Positions 17,521-27,141 are shown, counted from the stretch's first letter. The stretch is DNA of 44,000 nucleotides from a bacterium (GCA_004321715.1 SGYN01000014.1:1-44000), one strand, 5' to 3'. Made by a program: numbers and translations. The notes: a model not told the origin generated them from the letters alone.

Positions 17521-18470
17521 AGTGTAAAACTGTTATTTTTCATCCATTCTTCATTTACAAATTTGCTTAGATAATTTCTAATACTATCGGGGAGTACAAC
17601 CAGTGCATTTTTATTTTTATCAAGAACTTTTGCAGCTTCAATAGCTCCCCAAACAGCAGCTCCACATGATCCACCAATTAATAATCCTTCTTCTTTAATA
17701 ATTCTATTAGCCATAGCAAATGAATCTTCATCAGTTGTTTTGATATATTGGTCAACCAGCGAATTATCCAATACATCTGGAAAGAAGTCATATCCAATTC
17801 CTTCAACATGATAAGGCGTAATATCCGAACCTCCACCAAGAATTGATCCCACTGGGTCGACACCAACAATTTTTATACTAGGAATAGATTCTTTTAATTT
17901 TTTTGCAATTCCGGTAATTGTTCCACCTGTACCAGTTGAAATAACAACCATATCAAGATTATCTCCAAACTCATCTAGTATTTCCTGAGCTGTACCATAA
18001 TAATGAGAATCTGGATTATTATTGTTACTATACTGATCGAGAATATGAGAGTTTGGTATTTCTTTATGCAATTGCTTTGCAACACCAAAAAGACTTTTTG
18101 GATCATCATGGGGAACTGCTGATGGAGTACGAACTATTTTTGCACCTAAGGCTTTAAGAACAACTTCTTTTTCCATGCTCATTTTTTCAGGCATAGTAAT
18201 AATAAGTTTATAGCCTTTTACTGCAGCAGCAAGAGCTAGACCAATGCCCGTATTACCAGAACTCGGTTCAATAAGAGTATCGCCAGGATTTATTTGACCT
18301 GATTTTTCAGCTTCATCAATCATGCGAAAACCAATGCGATCTTTTACAGAGCCACCTGGATTTAAATACTCACATTTTGCAAACAAATTGCATCTAAGAG
18401 TAGATCCAACTTTATTGAGTTTTACTATTGGAGTATTACCAATATTTTCTAGAATATTTTCTAATATCAT
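17517..18470 (-). CDS. cystathionine beta-synthase / cysteine synthase family enzyme
   Basis: This 317-residue type II PLP enzyme has the Schiff-base lysine K43 in NPGGSVKDRIGFRMI, the substrate loop PSSGNTGIGLALAAAVKG, and the phosphate-binding loop STGTGGTITGIAKKL. Features that favour cystathionine beta-synthase over O-acetylserine sulfhydrylase are PEKMSMEKEVVLKALGAKIVRTP-type wording, the EGIGYDFFPDVLD segment and the C-terminal SIRNYLSKFVNEEWM. It would condense serine and homocysteine to cystathionine, or make cysteine. The regulatory CBS-pair domain of eukaryotic enzymes is absent. The next gene on this strand (TlpA-like) overlaps by 4 bases, and a serine racemase-like gene lies 19 bases upstream. 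Confidence 0.88.
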   Translation of the reverse strand: MILENILENIGNTPIVKLNKVGSTLRCNLFAKCEYLNPGGSVKDRIGFRMIDEAEKSGQINPGDTLIEPSSGNTGIGLALAAAVKGYKLIITMPEKMSMEKEVVLKALGAKIVRTPSAVPHDDPKSLFGVAKQLHKEIPNSHILDQYSNNNNPDSHYYGTAQEILDEFGDNLDMVVISTGTGGTITGIAKKLKESIPSIKIVGVDPVGSILGGGSDITPYHVEGIGYDFFPDVLDNSLVDQYIKTTDEDSFAMANRIIKEEGLLIGGSCGAAVWGAIEAAKVLDKNKNALVVLPDSIRNYLSKFVNEEWMKNNSFTL

Positions 18471-18489
18471 GTTAATTCATTCTCTACAT

Positions 18490-19425
18490 TTAATTGTATG
18501 TTTCAGATATATTTCCACCACTAATAATGATTGCTATTTTTTTTCCTTTAAAAAAAGATATGTTTTCAAATACAGCAGCTAGAGGAACTGCGCAAGAGGG
18601 CTCTATTCTATTGTTTAATTTTTCTGATATCAAATTCATTGTTGGAATAATCTTTTCTTCAGGTGTAGTAAAAATATGTTTAATATATTTTAAAATTATT
18701 GGAAAAGTTTTTGAACCAAGAGATGTTCGCAATCCATCAGCAATAGTTTCAGGATATTTAGATGGGATAAGTTCTTTTTTTATCAAAGATTGTTGAGCAT
18801 CATTCGCTAGTTCTGGTTCTGCTCCAATTATATTTGTTTTTGGAGAAATTGAATTAATTGTAATTGCATTTCCACTTATTAGTCCTCCACCACCAATAGG
18901 AAACATTATTATATCTAAATCTGGAATCTGTTCAAAAATCTCTAATGAAATAGTACCCTGTCCAGACATAACTTGATAATCATTATAAGGATGAATAATT
19001 GTTGCCTGAGTCTTTTTCTGATGAATTAATAAAGTTTTTTCTCTGCTCTCAACAGTGGGCTCGCATTCAATAATATCTGCACCGAGTTTTTCTATCAAAT
19101 TTCTTTTGTATGGCGTCGCATTCGAAGGAAGAATCACCATTGCTTTAATGCCCCTATTTTTTGCTGCTAAACTCAATGCAGTTCCATGATTACCCGAAGA
19201 GACAGTTATAACCCCTTTGTCAGCTTGCTTATCCTCTAAAGAAAAAACAGCATTTGATGCTCCTCGAAATTTAAATGATCCTGAATTTTGTACATTTTCA
19301 CACTTAAAATATATTTCTGCTCCAACCAATTCATTTATTTCTTTATTTGACTTAATAGGAGTATTAACAATATATGGCTTTATCCTATTGTGGGCTGATT
19401 TAATTGTATCTAATGATAGCTTCAT
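18490..19425 (-). CDS. serine racemase / threonine (serine) dehydratase family enzyme
   Basis: This 311-residue type II PLP enzyme has K52 in SGSFKFRGASNAV as the cofactor lysine, SSGNHGTALSLAAKNRG as the substrate loop, FPIGGGGLISGNAI as the phosphate-binding tetraglycine loop, and ISGGNIS near the end that contacts the pyridine nitrogen. The SSGNHG form, with serine rather than alanine before GNH, resembles serine racemases, where that serine is the second acid/base; biosynthetic threonine dehydratases usually have SAGNHAQG. There is no ACT domain, so it is not the allosteric IlvA type. It could racemise or dehydrate serine, which would link it to the serine-consuming enzyme next door. Its start faces the outer-membrane receptor gene across a 68-base divergent promoter region. 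Confidence 0.85.
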   Translation of the reverse strand: MKLSLDTIKSAHNRIKPYIVNTPIKSNKEINELVGAEIYFKCENVQNSGSFKFRGASNAVFSLEDKQADKGVITVSSGNHGTALSLAAKNRGIKAMVILPSNATPYKRNLIEKLGADIIECEPTVESREKTLLIHQKKTQATIIHPYNDYQVMSGQGTISLEIFEQIPDLDIIMFPIGGGGLISGNAITINSISPKTNIIGAEPELANDAQQSLIKKELIPSKYPETIADGLRTSLGSKTFPIILKYIKHIFTTPEEKIIPTMNLISEKLNNRIEPSCAVPLAAVFENISFFKGKKIAIIISGGNISETYN

Positions 19426-19493
19426 AAATAAGTAAAAATACTAATAATCTTTATATATTATATTCTCCCTTTAATTTAGCATTAATTAATCAA

Positions 19494-22391
19494 ATGAAAT
19501 ATGTCAATAAATACCTTTTATTATTTTTAGTACTCTTTCAATTATTACATGCCGGTACTACTGGTAAACTAGTTGGAGTCATAATTGATAAGATAACTAG
19601 AGAACCACTAATTGGTGCAAATATTCTAGTAAATGGTACAAACTATGGTGCATCAACCGATTTAGATGGTAGATATTATATTTTGCAATTACCTCCACAG
19701 ACCTATTCTGTTACATTTTCTATGATTGGATATAAGGATGTAGTTGTTAAAGATGTTCAAATTAGGGTTGATTTAACCACTTCATTAAATGCAGAACTTG
19801 AAGAAGGTGTTATTGGTATGGATGCAGTTCAGGTTACGGCTGAAAGACCGATGGTTCAAGCAGATGTAACTTATTCTCAAGCTAATATTACAAGTGAAGA
19901 AATAGATATGTTGCCTGTGGAAGAACTTGAAGATGTAGTTGCTCTTCAAGCAGGTGTTGTAAGCTCAGGTGGTGGCCTTCATGTTCGTGGTGGGAGAAGT
20001 GGAGAAATATCTTATATGATTGATGGGGTAGCAGTTACGGATCCATATGATGCTGGTATGGCAGTTGAAATAGAAAATAATGCCATACAAGAATTGCAGT
20101 TTATCAGCGGGACATTTAATGCGGAATATGGAAAAGCGATGTCTGGAATAATAAATATTATTACGAAAAGTGGCGATTTTAGGAAATACTCTGGCAATAT
20201 GTCCTCTATGCTTGGAAGTTATTATGCAAACGATCCATTATTTCCACAGTTAGATGAGTTTCGTCCAAATACAATACAAGACATTCAGGGATCATTTAAT
20301 GGACCAATTATAAAAGATAAGTTGTCTATTTTTGCTTCTGGGAGATATAAACGTAACGGTGGATATTTATATGGACAAAAAATCTTTGTCCCTGAATCTC
20401 ACGAATGGAATTCTCAAACCAATAATTTTGAATATATTAGTCCTTCACATGTGCGTTGGGATTCTCTATATCACCCTTATGGAATCAATGATTCTTCTTG
20501 GGTTTCGATGAATTGGTCTGATCAATATACCGGTTTAACAAAGTTTTCCTGGATCGTTAATCCTACGTTGAGAATTGCGTATAGTTTAAGTGGAAGTGAA
20601 ACAGCATCTCAAGGTTATTCCCATGCGTATAAATGGAATCCATATGGTAGGTCGCACCAGTTCACCACTAAGTTGAGTAATATGTTTATTATGGACTACA
20701 GTCTAAATCAGTCTACCTTTTTTACTCTCTCATTATCTAGATCTGTTAATCATTATAGGAGTCAAAGGAGTGATAAACGAAATTATTATCAAAATCATTC
20801 TACGGTTTCAATTGATAGTGTAAACTTTTTTGGGTTTTCCTATGTTGATACTACCATATCAGCTGATCCAAATCTGTTTTATGTTTCACCAACCATTGAT
20901 GATTATACTCCTGGAAACAACTTTGAAGTTGGTGGACATAGTATGGGGTATTTTGAACAAAAATCAGTAATAAACACTTTCAAAATTGATGGTACAAGTC
21001 AGATTAATCGATTTCATTATTTAAAAGCTGGTTTTGAATTTCGTAATACAAATATGTCTTTAACCAGCTACAGTGTTCAATTGGCAGAGTATACTAGCTA
21101 TACTCCAAGAATACCCAATGCTATGGAATCTCCCAGTCATAATACGTATGGTAAAAAGGGTAGAAACCCTTATGAATATGCGTTCTATTTACAGGATAAA
21201 ATTGAGTTTGAAGATTTAGTAGTTAATATTGGATTACGATGGGATTATTTTGATCCAAAATGGAAGACCTTGAATGACCCGAGTGACCCGAATATAAACA
21301 GTCCGGTAAAACCAATTAATCGTTTTTTTGATTTAGATGGTGATGGACAAATATCTGATATAGAAAGGTATCCTGAAAATCAAAAAAACAATCAAGATAG
21401 AATGAATAGTAATGCAAATGGTGATTTATGGTATAAAAATGCTAAAGCAAAATCACAATTAAGCCCACGGTTTGCATTAGCTTTTCCCATCACGGATATG
21501 GGTCATATGCATTTTTCTTACGGTCATTTCTTTGCAATACCTCAGTATAGTTATTTATACACAAATCCTGAATTTGAAGTGCCCGCTGGAAGTGGTACTG
21601 GATACACAATGGGCAATGGAGATTTAGAACCTCAACGTACAACTCAATATGAAGTTGGTTTCTCACAACAAATTGGAATGGATATTGGAATAGAGCTAAC
21701 TGGGTTTTATAAAGACATTAGAAATTTGAATGCAACAAAAATTATTCAATCATTTGTTGCGGGTGATAAATATGGACTATATATCAATCAGGATTATGCC
21801 AATTCTAGAGGCATTACGGTTGCTCTTTCGAAAAGAAGTTCGGCAAAGATTTCTGGAAATGTTGATTATACATATTCTATTTCAGAAGGAAACGCTTCTG
21901 ACCCAGCAGCAGCATTTAATGATGAAGCTTCTAATATTGAGCCTGAAAAAATGCTTGTTCCGCTCGATTGGGATCAAAGGCATACATTTAATACAACTGT
22001 AACATATCATCCCATTAAAAATTCTGGATTGGGTCTAATATTTAGCTATGGTAGCGGTTTACCTTATACAACGCAATATCTTGGTGTACGAACTTCTTTC
22101 GAAAATAATGCACGAAAACCAAGTACATATAATGTTGATTTACGTAGTTATTACCATTTTCAATTTTCCGGAATGAAATTATCTCTAAGTATGAATGTTT
22201 ATAATTTGTTTGATTTTAGAAACGAATTAACTGTTTTTTCTGATACGGGAAGGTCAACATATACTTTAGTGCCCACGTATACACCTCAACTTAGTGGACC
22301 GGGTTATAATAGTTTGGATGAGTATCTTATCCGACCAGATTATTATTCAAGCCCGAGGCAAATAAAAATAGGATTGAGTGTAAATTTCTAA
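19494..22391 (+). CDS. TonB-dependent-receptor-like outer-membrane protein
   Basis: This 965-residue outer-membrane barrel has a signal peptide (about 1-20, LLLFLVLFQLLHAG), then a carboxypeptidase-regulatory-like beta domain at about 24-105 (GVIIDKITREPLIGANILV, TDLDGRYYILQLPPQTY). A plug domain follows at about 108-225 (VTAERPMVQADV, VRGGRSGEISYMIDGVAV, GEIN-type EYGKAMSGIINIITKSG), and a beta-barrel extends to the C-terminal aromatic residue (IKIGLSVNF). The domain order matches SusC/OMP_b-brl receptors of the Bacteroidota and relatives. Inside the barrel, residues 613-624 (DLDGDGQISDIE) form a canonical EF-hand loop. The next gene starts in its stop codon (TAATG), so receptor and large secreted protein are made together. 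The ligand is unknown. Confidence 0.9.
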   Translation: MKYVNKYLLLFLVLFQLLHAGTTGKLVGVIIDKITREPLIGANILVNGTNYGASTDLDGRYYILQLPPQTYSVTFSMIGYKDVVVKDVQIRVDLTTSLNAELEEGVIGMDAVQVTAERPMVQADVTYSQANITSEEIDMLPVEELEDVVALQAGVVSSGGGLHVRGGRSGEISYMIDGVAVTDPYDAGMAVEIENNAIQELQFISGTFNAEYGKAMSGIINIITKSGDFRKYSGNMSSMLGSYYANDPLFPQLDEFRPNTIQDIQGSFNGPIIKDKLSIFASGRYKRNGGYLYGQKIFVPESHEWNSQTNNFEYISPSHVRWDSLYHPYGINDSSWVSMNWSDQYTGLTKFSWIVNPTLRIAYSLSGSETASQGYSHAYKWNPYGRSHQFTTKLSNMFIMDYSLNQSTFFTLSLSRSVNHYRSQRSDKRNYYQNHSTVSIDSVNFFGFSYVDTTISADPNLFYVSPTIDDYTPGNNFEVGGHSMGYFEQKSVINTFKIDGTSQINRFHYLKAGFEFRNTNMSLTSYSVQLAEYTSYTPRIPNAMESPSHNTYGKKGRNPYEYAFYLQDKIEFEDLVVNIGLRWDYFDPKWKTLNDPSDPNINSPVKPINRFFDLDGDGQISDIERYPENQKNNQDRMNSNANGDLWYKNAKAKSQLSPRFALAFPITDMGHMHFSYGHFFAIPQYSYLYTNPEFEVPAGSGTGYTMGNGDLEPQRTTQYEVGFSQQIGMDIGIELTGFYKDIRNLNATKIIQSFVAGDKYGLYINQDYANSRGITVALSKRSSAKISGNVDYTYSISEGNASDPAAAFNDEASNIEPEKMLVPLDWDQRHTFNTTVTYHPIKNSGLGLIFSYGSGLPYTTQYLGVRTSFENNARKPSTYNVDLRSYYHFQFSGMKLSLSMNVYNLFDFRNELTVFSDTGRSTYTLVPTYTPQLSGPGYNSLDEYLIRPDYYSSPRQIKIGLSVNF

Positions 22392-25300
22392 TGAAAATAT
22401 TATTCATTATTCCCTTCATTTCACTCTTATTAGCACAAGCGCCGAATAAATATTTGGAAGGTATAGAAAATCGTTCAAAGAGAATGGATGTAACAGATAG
22501 GAAATACGGTGATCATAATGGAAATCGTATTTTTAATAGATTCTATAATTTTGGTGGTATTGGTGATGCTGGAGGTAGTTTATCTGGTATATACCCGTAT
22601 GGTTCTGGTCATTCGTATTTTTATGAATTCACTCCAGTAGTAGCTGCTAGCGTCATTGATACCAATGGTAATCGTGTTCATATTGTATCAGATGGTGCCG
22701 TTGGTTTAAAAGATAATTCACCGCAAGGATATCAATGGGGTTTTGAGCCCCTTACCGGTTATGCAAACCCTAATCAAGAGATTATGGCCATGAGTGATAA
22801 ATCATTTACATGGCCTGAGACTTGGCCGAACCGTGAAAGTGATTGGGATGGATTATGGAATGGACAATATGGAAAATATGTTCGCGCAGATCAGGAATCC
22901 TATTTTGTTATGGATGATTACTATAATGATGAATTTTCTTATTTTCCTGATTCAACTGATATTGGTGCCTTACCTAAACGTAGATCAGGTTTAGGGGTAG
23001 AGCTTGAAGTTCGTGTTTATCAATGGAATCATCCTGCAGCAGAGGATATAATCATTGTTACTTATTGGATAACAAATGTGGGTACATCTCGTCTAGATAG
23101 TGTGATATTTGGAATGTATGGCGATGCAGATATTGGAAGTACAAATGGTGATTATACAGATGATGACGCTTGGTTTGATGTGGAAAATGATATTGTCTAT
23201 CAATGGGATCATGATGGCTGGAGTAATGCGGATGGAGGATTTAAACCAGTGTATTTTGGGTGGAGTTTCTTGGAGTCACCAGGAAACCCTCATGATGGAA
23301 TTGATAATGATGGTGATGGTATGATTGATGAAAGTCAATTTGATGGGATTGATAATGATGAAGATTGGCTATCAGAAAGAGATGACGTAGGATCGGATGG
23401 GTTAGGAGCCTATCATTATGGTTATAATGGACCCGATGCCGATGGAACAGAAGGAAATGGAATCCCTGATATTGGAGAACCAAATTTCGAAATTACCGAT
23501 AATGACGAGTCTGATCAAATAGGGTTAACTAGTTTTTATTCATCACCATATCCAAGTATATATCCTTCAAATGATGAAATTATGTGGAGCCAATTACAAC
23601 CTGGTTCCTTTGACGTTCCATCGCAAAATATTGATCAAACATTCTTATATGGTTCAGGGTTTATTAGTTTAGATCCAGGAGAAAGAAAAAAGTTTGCTGT
23701 AGCAATGGTTTTTGGTAATGATATGGATGATATATTGCGAAATACGGTTACAATGCAGAATATTTATGATAATGATTATAATTTTGCGAAACCACCTTTA
23801 AAACCAAACTTAACTGTTGTTCCTGGAGATAAAAAAGTCACTCTTTTTTGGGATAAAATTTCGGAGAATTCTCTAGATGCTATATATGGATCTGATTTTG
23901 AAGGCTATAGAGTCTATCGAAGTACAGACCCAGGATTTATAGACCCGTATGTCATTACTGATGCGTACGGAAATAATACATTTAACAAGCCAATTGCTCA
24001 GTATGATCTGATAGATAGCTTAAAAGGACCTCATCCAATTGGATTTAATGGTATACAGTATGATATGGGAACTGATTCCGGTTTAGAACATATGTTTGTA
24101 GATAGTAATAATGTGTATAATGGAATGACATATTATTATGCAGTAGTTGGTTATGATAAAGGATATGATCTTGATTTTTATGAATTAGGTTTTAGTGAAC
24201 AAGAAAATCTCTTACCTATTGCACCATCGGAGTGTTCTATTATCGTTGATTTAGATCGTAAAGGAAACGTAATAAATATGAGCGAAAATGCAGGTATGGC
24301 TGTACCAAACGCAACTGTTGCAGGATATATGGGTCCAAATACTGCATCCCTTGGGCAAGAGTTTGTTGTACATGACTCAGGATATGCTACAGGCAGAATT
24401 GAAGTGCTTACCGTAGACCCAAGCGCAGTCCCGGAAAACGCAACGTATTCATTAACTTTTAACCAAATTTCTGGAAGTCCATTTGTCTTTTATTCTGTTC
24501 TTGATGAACAGATTAAATTTGAAACATTTGTTTTAACTGGAGGATATGGAGCATTAGAACATAAAAATATAGATTCATCATCTGTTTTTATTACTGATGA
24601 AACTGGAGATATGGTGTATCTCTTAGGTCGTGATTATTCAATGGACTATACGAATGGAATGATTATTGCATCAGAAAACGGCCTTTTAGAAGAAATGGGT
24701 ACATATGTTATAAGTTTTAAATATTATCCAATATATAATAGTAGTTCAACAGCAGGAGAAACGACTAACCCAATCTTTGATGGAATGAAAGTATTTATAT
24801 ACAATGAACCTATTGCTGTCAATTTTGATTCTTCTGGCTGGCTTGGTTCGAATTCCCCGTATTGCTATAGAGTGTTTGACCAAAGAATTCACCCTGCAGA
24901 TTTTGAGATTATTTGGGAAGGTAATTTGGATGACTCAATTACATACGATTATTCAAATCTTCCTTCTCCTTTTAGAGTAAAAAATATAACGGATGATAGT
25001 GACGTGACTTTTCGCATTTATGATTTAAGTAATAATGGCAAATGGGATCCAGAAGAACCTATTTTATTAATGCCATATCCTGGTATGCAAACTCCTTATA
25101 TGTTTGTTCAATTTTTCCCTGATTCTGTTATATGTCCATATAATGAGAACGAGTATTTATATGACACTACAACTACAATAGTAAAAGGAGATAGGTTCCG
25201 AATATCCACTAAGCGACCATTTACTAATCAAGATAAATTTCATTTTACAACAAAAAAATCATGGGTAGATAATCAATTAGCTAAAAAAGAAATGGATGAT

Positions 25301-25606
25301 ATAGCAGTTGTTCCAAATCCGTATGTAGTGACTGCCCGTTGGGAACCAAAGCATATTTATGTTTCAGGTCGAGGACCACGTAAGCTCGATTTTATTAATT
25401 TACCTGAAGAATGCACTATTAAAATTTTTACTTTAGCAGGATATTTAGTAGATGAAATAAATCATTCTAGTCCATATGAATATGGTACATATTCATGGGA
25501 TATGTTAACTAAAGATGGTTTAGAAATTGCGTATGGTCTATATATTTATCATATAGATGCTCCTAATATTGGAGAAAAAACAGGAAAATTTGCAGTCATA
25601 AAGTGA
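22391..25606 (+). CDS. large secreted protein with fibronectin-III-like and FlgD/T9SS-like C-terminal domain
   Basis: This 1071-residue exported protein begins with a short signal peptide (MKILFIIPFISLLLAQA). Residues of about 25-290 are rich in Gly, Tyr and Trp without a recognised fold. About 300-380 carry several Asp-rich calcium-loop units (GIDNDGDGMIDE, GIDNDEDWL, DADGTEGNGIPDIGE). About 470-605 looks like a fibronectin-III domain (KVTLFWDKI, FEGYRVYRSTDPGF, NGMTYYYAVVGYD). The last 90 residues (VVPNPYVVTARWEP, EECTIKIFTLAGYLV, GLYIYHIDAP, GKFAVIK) are a FlgD-Ig/T9SS sorting-like domain. It sits between a TonB-receptor-like gene (TAATG overlap) and a PorV-like gene (TGATG overlap). The context suggests export across the outer membrane and surface display, by analogy with T9SS cargo. 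The molecular function is unknown. Confidence 0.85.
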   Translation: MKILFIIPFISLLLAQAPNKYLEGIENRSKRMDVTDRKYGDHNGNRIFNRFYNFGGIGDAGGSLSGIYPYGSGHSYFYEFTPVVAASVIDTNGNRVHIVSDGAVGLKDNSPQGYQWGFEPLTGYANPNQEIMAMSDKSFTWPETWPNRESDWDGLWNGQYGKYVRADQESYFVMDDYYNDEFSYFPDSTDIGALPKRRSGLGVELEVRVYQWNHPAAEDIIIVTYWITNVGTSRLDSVIFGMYGDADIGSTNGDYTDDDAWFDVENDIVYQWDHDGWSNADGGFKPVYFGWSFLESPGNPHDGIDNDGDGMIDESQFDGIDNDEDWLSERDDVGSDGLGAYHYGYNGPDADGTEGNGIPDIGEPNFEITDNDESDQIGLTSFYSSPYPSIYPSNDEIMWSQLQPGSFDVPSQNIDQTFLYGSGFISLDPGERKKFAVAMVFGNDMDDILRNTVTMQNIYDNDYNFAKPPLKPNLTVVPGDKKVTLFWDKISENSLDAIYGSDFEGYRVYRSTDPGFIDPYVITDAYGNNTFNKPIAQYDLIDSLKGPHPIGFNGIQYDMGTDSGLEHMFVDSNNVYNGMTYYYAVVGYDKGYDLDFYELGFSEQENLLPIAPSECSIIVDLDRKGNVINMSENAGMAVPNATVAGYMGPNTASLGQEFVVHDSGYATGRIEVLTVDPSAVPENATYSLTFNQISGSPFVFYSVLDEQIKFETFVLTGGYGALEHKNIDSSSVFITDETGDMVYLLGRDYSMDYTNGMIIASENGLLEEMGTYVISFKYYPIYNSSSTAGETTNPIFDGMKVFIYNEPIAVNFDSSGWLGSNSPYCYRVFDQRIHPADFEIIWEGNLDDSITYDYSNLPSPFRVKNITDDSDVTFRIYDLSNNGKWDPEEPILLMPYPGMQTPYMFVQFFPDSVICPYNENEYLYDTTTTIVKGDRFRISTKRPFTNQDKFHFTTKKSWVDNQLAKKEMDDIAVVPNPYVVTARWEPKHIYVSGRGPRKLDFINLPEECTIKIFTLAGYLVDEINHSSPYEYGTYSWDMLTKDGLEIAYGLYIYHIDAPNIGEKTGKFAVIK

Positions 25607-26628
25607 TGCTTTACATAAAAGTAGCAATAATAATTTTTTCTCTTTTTCCTGTATCATATGGTCAGATAACGGGAAGTGTAAGTAATGTTGCCACAACAGC
25701 AGCCTCTTTTTTAGATATTGGTATTGGAGCAAGGTCTTTATCCATGGGCGGTGCATTTGTAGCTATTGCTGATGATCCTACAGCTTTATATTGGAATCCA
25801 GCAGGTAGTGTTAATATTATAAGGCCTACGGCGCATTTTTATCATTCTCCATGGATTGCTGATGTCCAATTTAATCATAGTGCTGTAGTTGTACCCTTAG
25901 ATGGTTCAAGCTCTTTAGGGTTTTTTATTACCTCTGTTACTATGGATGAAATGCAAGTACGTACCGTAAAATCTCCCCAAGGGACAGGAGAATATTTTTC
26001 AGTAAGCAATGTTGCTTTGGCTGGATCATATGCAAGAAGATTAACTGATCGTTTTTCTTTTGGTGTGAATATGAAGTTTATCCAAGAAAAAATATGGCAT
26101 ATGAATGCTGGTGGAATGGCAGTGGATCTAGGCAGTCTTTTTGTAACAAAAAATAGCGGTTTACGTATCGGCATGTCAATTTCCAACTTTGGGGGAAAAA
26201 TTTCCATGGAGGGCTATGATACAGAAGTAGATTATGATATTGATGAAACAATGTATGGAAATAATGATAAGATAGATGCGAGCTTAAACTCAATGAACTG
26301 GCCATTACCTTTGGTATTTCGCGCTGGAGTGAGTAAAGATGTTTTACAGTCTGATATACATAATTTGACTATTGCAGCCGATGCAATTCATCCAAATAAT
26401 AATGTTGAATATATAAACATAGGCTTTGAATATATATATAGGAAAATGATATCTCTTCGAGGAGGACAAGCATTTTATGGTATGAGTGAATCCATGGAAG
26501 GTTTAACGTTTGGCATTGGATTAAATTATCAAGTACCTAGAGGTCCAACAATCAATCTTGATTATGTGTATCGAGATATTGGAGTATTTGATAATATACC
26601 AGGGTATTCATTAAATATAATTTTCTAA
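25606..26628 (+). CDS. PorV/PorQ-type outer-membrane beta-barrel protein
   Basis: This 340-residue protein has a signal peptide (about 1-19, ending SYGQ) and the N-terminal signature of the PorV/UPF0164 family: SFLDIGIGARSLSMGGAFVAIADDPTALYWNPAG. The rest alternates aromatic and polar residues as in a FadL-like barrel and ends in an aromatic-rich strand (SLNIIF). In T9SS bacteria PorV shuttles or anchors cargo carrying a C-terminal signal. Directly upstream is a secreted protein with such a C-terminal domain, so a partner role is inferred. I use the ATG at 25606, which shares a base with the upstream stop (TGATG); the GTG at 25603 is an alternative. An FMN reductase gene follows 6 bases later. 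Confidence 0.87.
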   Translation: MLYIKVAIIIFSLFPVSYGQITGSVSNVATTAASFLDIGIGARSLSMGGAFVAIADDPTALYWNPAGSVNIIRPTAHFYHSPWIADVQFNHSAVVVPLDGSSSLGFFITSVTMDEMQVRTVKSPQGTGEYFSVSNVALAGSYARRLTDRFSFGVNMKFIQEKIWHMNAGGMAVDLGSLFVTKNSGLRIGMSISNFGGKISMEGYDTEVDYDIDETMYGNNDKIDASLNSMNWPLPLVFRAGVSKDVLQSDIHNLTIAADAIHPNNNVEYINIGFEYIYRKMISLRGGQAFYGMSESMEGLTFGIGLNYQVPRGPTINLDYVYRDIGVFDNIPGYSLNIIF

Positions 26629-26634
26629 GTATTT

Positions 26635-27141
26635 ATGACTAATAATAAAAACCTTTTATTAGTTTCTTCTGGCGGTGGAAAAAACTTTAAATTAGCAAAT
26701 AGTTTAAAAAAACTGGTTGACTCAGCATATCCAATATCAACCAAAATAATTAACCTTGAATTATATAATCTTCCACTATATAAACCTGGTATAAATACTG
26801 ATAATAAAGTTGCTAAAGGTTTAAGTCAGGAATTTGAAAATAGTAACGCTTTTATTTTTTGCGCACCTGAATATAATGGAGGTTCACCGCCCATATTGAC
26901 AAATGCTATAACATGGATTTCAATTACAACAAATAATTGGCGGGATTGTTTTAGCGGTAAAATAGCACTTATTGGAACAAATAGTGGAGGAGATGGTCTT
27001 AGGTTTTTAGCTTCCTTTCGTTCTCAATTGGAATATTTGGGAACAATAGTGGTGCCAAAAACAATATCTGTTAATGATAAGAAAGAATTCAATCAAGATT
27101 CTGCCAAACGTTCATTACAAAGTCTTATTGATTTACTGTAA
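26635..27141 (+). CDS. NAD(P)H-dependent FMN reductase (flavodoxin fold)
   Basis: This 168-residue cytosolic protein matches the NADPH-dependent FMN reductase family. The N-terminal strand and phosphate loop LLLVSSGGGKNFKLANSLKK, the FCAPEYNGGSPPILTNAITW motif (residues near 76-95) that binds the isoalloxazine ring, and GKIALIGTNSGGDGLRFLA are all recognisable. Such enzymes reduce FMN, quinones, azo compounds or chromate; the physiological substrate is not evident. It starts 6 bases after the PorV-like gene and is the last gene of this + strand run, ending just before a strong bidirectional terminator. Confidence 0.87.
   Translation: MTNNKNLLLVSSGGGKNFKLANSLKKLVDSAYPISTKIINLELYNLPLYKPGINTDNKVAKGLSQEFENSNAFIFCAPEYNGGSPPILTNAITWISITTNNWRDCFSGKIALIGTNSGGDGLRFLASFRSQLEYLGTIVVPKTISVNDKKEFNQDSAKRSLQSLIDLL

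Noticed and set aside
18494-18796. + strand frame of 100 codons opposite the serine racemase-like gene
   Set aside because: The - strand frame has all PLP-enzyme motifs; the + frame is an antisense shadow.
23241-23483. His-rich - strand frame inside the giant secreted protein gene
   Set aside because: It is the antisense of GAT/AAT-rich calcium-loop codons and has no start context.
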